A stretch of 64,000 nt of DNA from Ectothiorhodospira marina (lineage in GTDB: Bacteria; Pseudomonadota; Gammaproteobacteria; Ectothiorhodospirales; Ectothiorhodospiraceae). The stretch spans positions 79,238 through 143,237 of the forward strand of contig NZ_FOAA01000007.1 in assembly GCF_900109495.1 (NCBI RefSeq). Reading direction: 5' to 3'. Below the pieces are notes generated by a model. That model was given only the letters and a program-made list of their open reading frames with translations, was not told the DNA's origin and did not search any database. Shown here piece after piece: positions 61,972 through 64,000 of this stretch (position 1 is the first letter of the stretch; each line of letters opens with the position of its first letter). A program made the position numbers and the translations under genes.

Positions 61972-62832
61972 ATGGATACCATACATCGAGTGACATCACT
62001 GCGTGATGTGCGCGCTGGCTGGCGCGACGCTCACGACTCCGTGGCACTGGTGCCGACCATGGGTAACCTGCACGAGGGCCATCTGGCCCTGGTGCGCCAG
62101 GCCCGCCTTCAGGCGGATCGGGTGGTGGTGAGCATTTTCGTCAATCCCCTGCAATTTGATCGGCCGGAGGATCTGGCGGCCTACCCGCGTACCCTGGCGG
62201 AGGATTGTGAACTGCTGGCCCGGGAAGGCGTGGATCTGGTCTTTGCACCGGGGGATGACGAACTCTATCGCCGCCCCCGAAGCGACATCACCCGGGTGGA
62301 GGTGCCCGGCCTGTCGGACCTGCTGGAAGGCGCCCACCGGCCCGGGCATTTTGCCGGCGTCGCCACGGTGGTATGCAAGCTCTTCAACCTGGTGCAGCCG
62401 GACCTGGCCATCTTTGGAGAAAAGGATTTTCAGCAACTCATGCTCATCCGTCGCATGGTGGATGATCTGGATCTCCCGGTCGAGGTGCTCAGCGGTGCAA
62501 CGGTGCGGGAGCCCGACGGCCTAGCCTTGAGTTCCCGCAATGCCTACCTGGACAGGACCCAGCGGGAGAGAGCCCCGGGGTTGTACCAGACCCTCTCCGA
62601 GGTGGGGCGGCAAGTGGCTGAAGGGGCAAGGGATTACCTCCGTCTGGAGGATGAAGCGATGAAAGGGCTTGAAATACGAGGCTTTGAGCCTGATTATGTT
62701 GCAGTGCGGCGAAGCGCCGACCTGCTGCCCCCAGGGCCGCAGGATTCTCAACTGGTGGTGCTGGCCGCAGCCTGGCTTGGCCGGGCCCGCCTGATCGACA
62801 ACCTGATGATGGACGTGCCGACCGGGGACTGA
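61972..62832 (+). CDS. panC: Pantothenate synthetase
   Basis: Joins pantoate and beta-alanine using ATP. 286 residues: VPTMGNLHEGHLALVRQAR with the HIGH-like motif, FVNPLQFDRPEDLAAYPRTL, VFGEKDFQQL equivalent (IFGEKDFQQLMLIRRMV) and the KMS-like region LALSSRNAYLD. Operon panB-panC-panD. Confidence 0.96.
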   Translation: MDTIHRVTSLRDVRAGWRDAHDSVALVPTMGNLHEGHLALVRQARLQADRVVVSIFVNPLQFDRPEDLAAYPRTLAEDCELLAREGVDLVFAPGDDELYRRPRSDITRVEVPGLSDLLEGAHRPGHFAGVATVVCKLFNLVQPDLAIFGEKDFQQLMLIRRMVDDLDLPVEVLSGATVREPDGLALSSRNAYLDRTQRERAPGLYQTLSEVGRQVAEGARDYLRLEDEAMKGLEIRGFEPDYVAVRRSADLLPPGPQDSQLVVLAAAWLGRARLIDNLMMDVPTGD

Positions 62833-62900
62833 ACACCCGGCATCACGTGGGCCCCGGGGGATGACCAGGGGGGCCGAAGACCTGGAGGATGTGTTTACCC

Positions 62901-63281
62901 ATGTTTCTGACCCTGCTCAAATGCAAGCTTCACCGCGCCGCGGTCACCCATGCCGAACTGGACTATGAAGGTTCCTGTGCCATCGACTCGGATCTGCTGG
63001 AGATGTCCGGCATCCGCCCTTACGAACAGATCCAGATCTACAATGTGACCAATGGTGAGCGTTTCACCACCTATGCCATCCGCGCCGAGGCGGGTAGCCG
63101 GGTGATCTCCGTGAACGGCGCCGCAGCCCACAAGGCCAGCCCCGGTGACCGGGTGATCATCTGTGCCTATGCGCAGATGAGCGAGGAGCAGGTGGAGCTG
63201 TTCAAGCCGACGCTGATCTACCTGAACGAGTCCAACCAAGTGACAGGCACGGGCGACGAGATCGCCACCCAGGCGGCTTGA
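62901..63281 (+). CDS. panD: Aspartate 1-decarboxylase
   Basis: Pyruvoyl enzyme making beta-alanine. 126 residues. With ATG 62901 the self-cleavage pair Gly24-Ser25 (YEGSCAID) falls at the E. coli position, which fixes the start over 62889 (GGAGG is 12 bp upstream of 62901). Other motifs: [53 protein letters not shown]. Confidence 0.96.
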   Translation: MFLTLLKCKLHRAAVTHAELDYEGSCAIDSDLLEMSGIRPYEQIQIYNVTNGERFTTYAIRAEAGSRVISVNGAAAHKASPGDRVIICAYAQMSEEQVELFKPTLIYLNESNQVTGTGDEIATQAA

Positions 63282-63290
63282 GATACTTCT

Positions 63291-63315
63291 CCCTTCTCCC
63301 CTCTGGGGAGAAGGG
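63291..63315. repeat. Class E CT/GA hairpin after panD
   Basis: CCCTTCTCCCC-TCT-GGGGAGAAGGG, identical arms to 19470-19494. Possibly ends the pan operon, though no T-run follows. Confidence 0.75.
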
Positions 63316-63365
63316 CCGGGGATGAGGGGCCGCGGCGGGCACGATCCCCAGATTCTCGGTGCGGC

Positions 63366-63563
63366 TCAGCGACGCCGCGACCGCCTCAGGCAGTCCTCGT
63401 GCCAGTGGCATTCCACCTCCTTGCAGAACCCCTCCTCGGCAGTCGCAAAGCAGGGCACGTTACCCTCATTGACCTGTATCGTCCGGATCAGATCCTGCTT
63501 GCACAGCGAACCCGGTGTAACCCCTTTGTTTTGGGCAATGTAGCGAACAGTGGCAAGGTTCAT
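63366..63563 (-). CDS. Small SAP-like domain protein
   Basis: 65 residues from MNLATVRYIAQNKGVTPGSLCKQDLIRTIQVNEGN (SAP-like helix-extended loop-helix) into a Cys-bearing tail VPCFATAEEGFCKEVECHWHEDCLRRSRR, the pattern of a widespread uncharacterised SAP-domain family. In-frame starts at 63611 and 63671 are possible; the short form agrees with the usual family length. DNA or RNA binding is inference. Confidence 0.7.
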   Translation of the reverse strand: MNLATVRYIAQNKGVTPGSLCKQDLIRTIQVNEGNVPCFATAEEGFCKEVECHWHEDCLRRSRRR

Positions 63564-63755
63564 GGGTCGGACATCCTCAATGACGGTGAGCCTGCCTCGC
63601 CGGAATGTCATCCTGTCCTCAGGGTGCGCCCCATCGGGGCGGGTGGCATGGGCGAGAGTCTTGATTGCCACGCCTAAGTATGGCTGTTTCTCCCGCCGGT
63701 GCCAGTTTTTTACCTCCTAACTGTCTATCAGTTATCGGTTTTTTCTGTCCGCTGG

Positions 63756-63920
63756 TCAACCGGTATTGCGCATGCCCGCGGCAATGGCATTGATGGAGCG
63801 CAGCAGCGGCGATATCCAGGGATCCTCCGCCTTCTCGCCTTGGGCGTGCAGTGCCCGATATCGGCGCAGCAGGATGATCTGAATATGGTTCAACGGATCC
63901 AGATATGCGTATTCCGGAGC
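63756..63920 (-). pseudogene. ppc: C-terminal fragment of phosphoenolpyruvate carboxylase
   Basis: Minus-strand reading EYAYLDPLNHIQIILLRRYRAL...LLRSINAIAAGMRNTG-stop is the conserved C-terminus of PEP carboxylase, including the invariant end RNTG. Upstream (above about 63920) homology stops and 23-bp repeats begin, so the gene is interrupted here. About 55 codons remain in the window; whether the rest lies beyond an insertion outside the window cannot be seen. Confidence 0.8.
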
Positions 63921-64000
63921 AAGGTTGCCACTGATTCCACGGCAAGCCTGCCACCCATTCCAGGGGAAAGCTGCCACTGATTCCACGGCAAGGCTGCCAC
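63919..64000. repeat. 23-bp tandem repeats, candidate end of an IS21-like element
   Basis: Copies start at 63919, 63942, 63965 and 63988 (last incomplete), core CTGCCACTGATTCCACG with small changes. The array abuts the broken ppc and continues past the window edge. Repeated transposase-binding sites of about this size occur at IS21-family ends; the link is inference. Confidence 0.6.

Overview
The window is GC-rich chromosomal DNA from a gammaproteobacterium. The best fit is a member of the Chromatiales, probably Ectothiorhodospiraceae-like. The reasons are a class III polyhydroxyalkanoate synthase (PhaC plus PhaE) with divergent phaA-phaR-phaP-phaB, a split glycine decarboxylase (GcvPA/GcvPB), and the conserved gammaproteobacterial order fau-ssrS-zapA / ygfB-pepP-ubiH-ubiI-gcvT-gcvH. 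The lineage call is inference from gene content; no database search was possible.

Layout. (1) 0-9.1 kb: an exopolysaccharide/capsule secretion operon: Wzi-like porin, Wza-like SLBB exporter, Wzz-like chain-length regulator, then a gfcABCD (yjbEFGH)-type set. (2) 9.1-11.8 kb: two tandem outer-membrane porins; the first has a well-formed sigma-54 promoter and an upstream palindrome. (3) 11.8-12.3 kb: the first REP-like palindrome block. (4) 12.3-16.1 kb: a giant FAD/Fe-S dehydrogenase. (5) 16.1-23.1 kb: a REP/BIME-rich accessory zone holding a truncated DUF2905 gene, rpiA, ilvA, a BrnT/BrnA toxin-antitoxin pair, an EVE protein, and a RAYT (REP-associated tyrosine transposase) with tandem palindrome arrays on both sides. 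(6) 23.1-36.5 kb: core genes fau, 6S RNA, zapA, ygfB, pepP, ubiH, ubiI, a methyltransferase, then a glycine riboswitch and the glycine cleavage genes gcvT, gcvH, gcvPA, gcvPB with tpx between the last two, then dgkA. (7) 36.6-40.1 kb: a GlcG-like protein and znuA / znuCB with a Zur-box-like operator. (8) 40.1-50.1 kb: folA-thyA-lgt, a repeat island, a PrcB-like lipoprotein, an acyltransferase, apaH, a methyltransferase, apaG, small flagellar-like and disordered proteins, and housekeeping genes. (9) 50.1-55.9 kb: the PHA cluster with candidate PhaR operators. (10) 56.2-63.6 kb: an M23 peptidase, a coiled-coil protein, pcnB-folK-deoxynucleoside kinase-panB-panC-panD and a SAP-like protein. (11) The window ends in the C-terminus of ppc, cut by 23-bp tandem repeats.

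How it works together. One-carbon and folate metabolism recurs: the glycine cleavage system, fau, folA, thyA, folK and panB all make or use folate one-carbon units. The PHA cluster is a complete acetyl-CoA-to-polymer route with its own repressor and phasin. The most distinctive feature is the palindrome system. At least five classes of short palindromic repeat are present. The main one (20-bp palindrome, often preceded by GTAG, with conserved or covarying stem and variable 4-nt loop) reaches 8 copies in one tandem array and surrounds a RAYT gene, so the locus looks like a very active REPtron that has expanded into 68-, 155-, 193- and 269-bp tandem units and probably destroyed at least one small gene.
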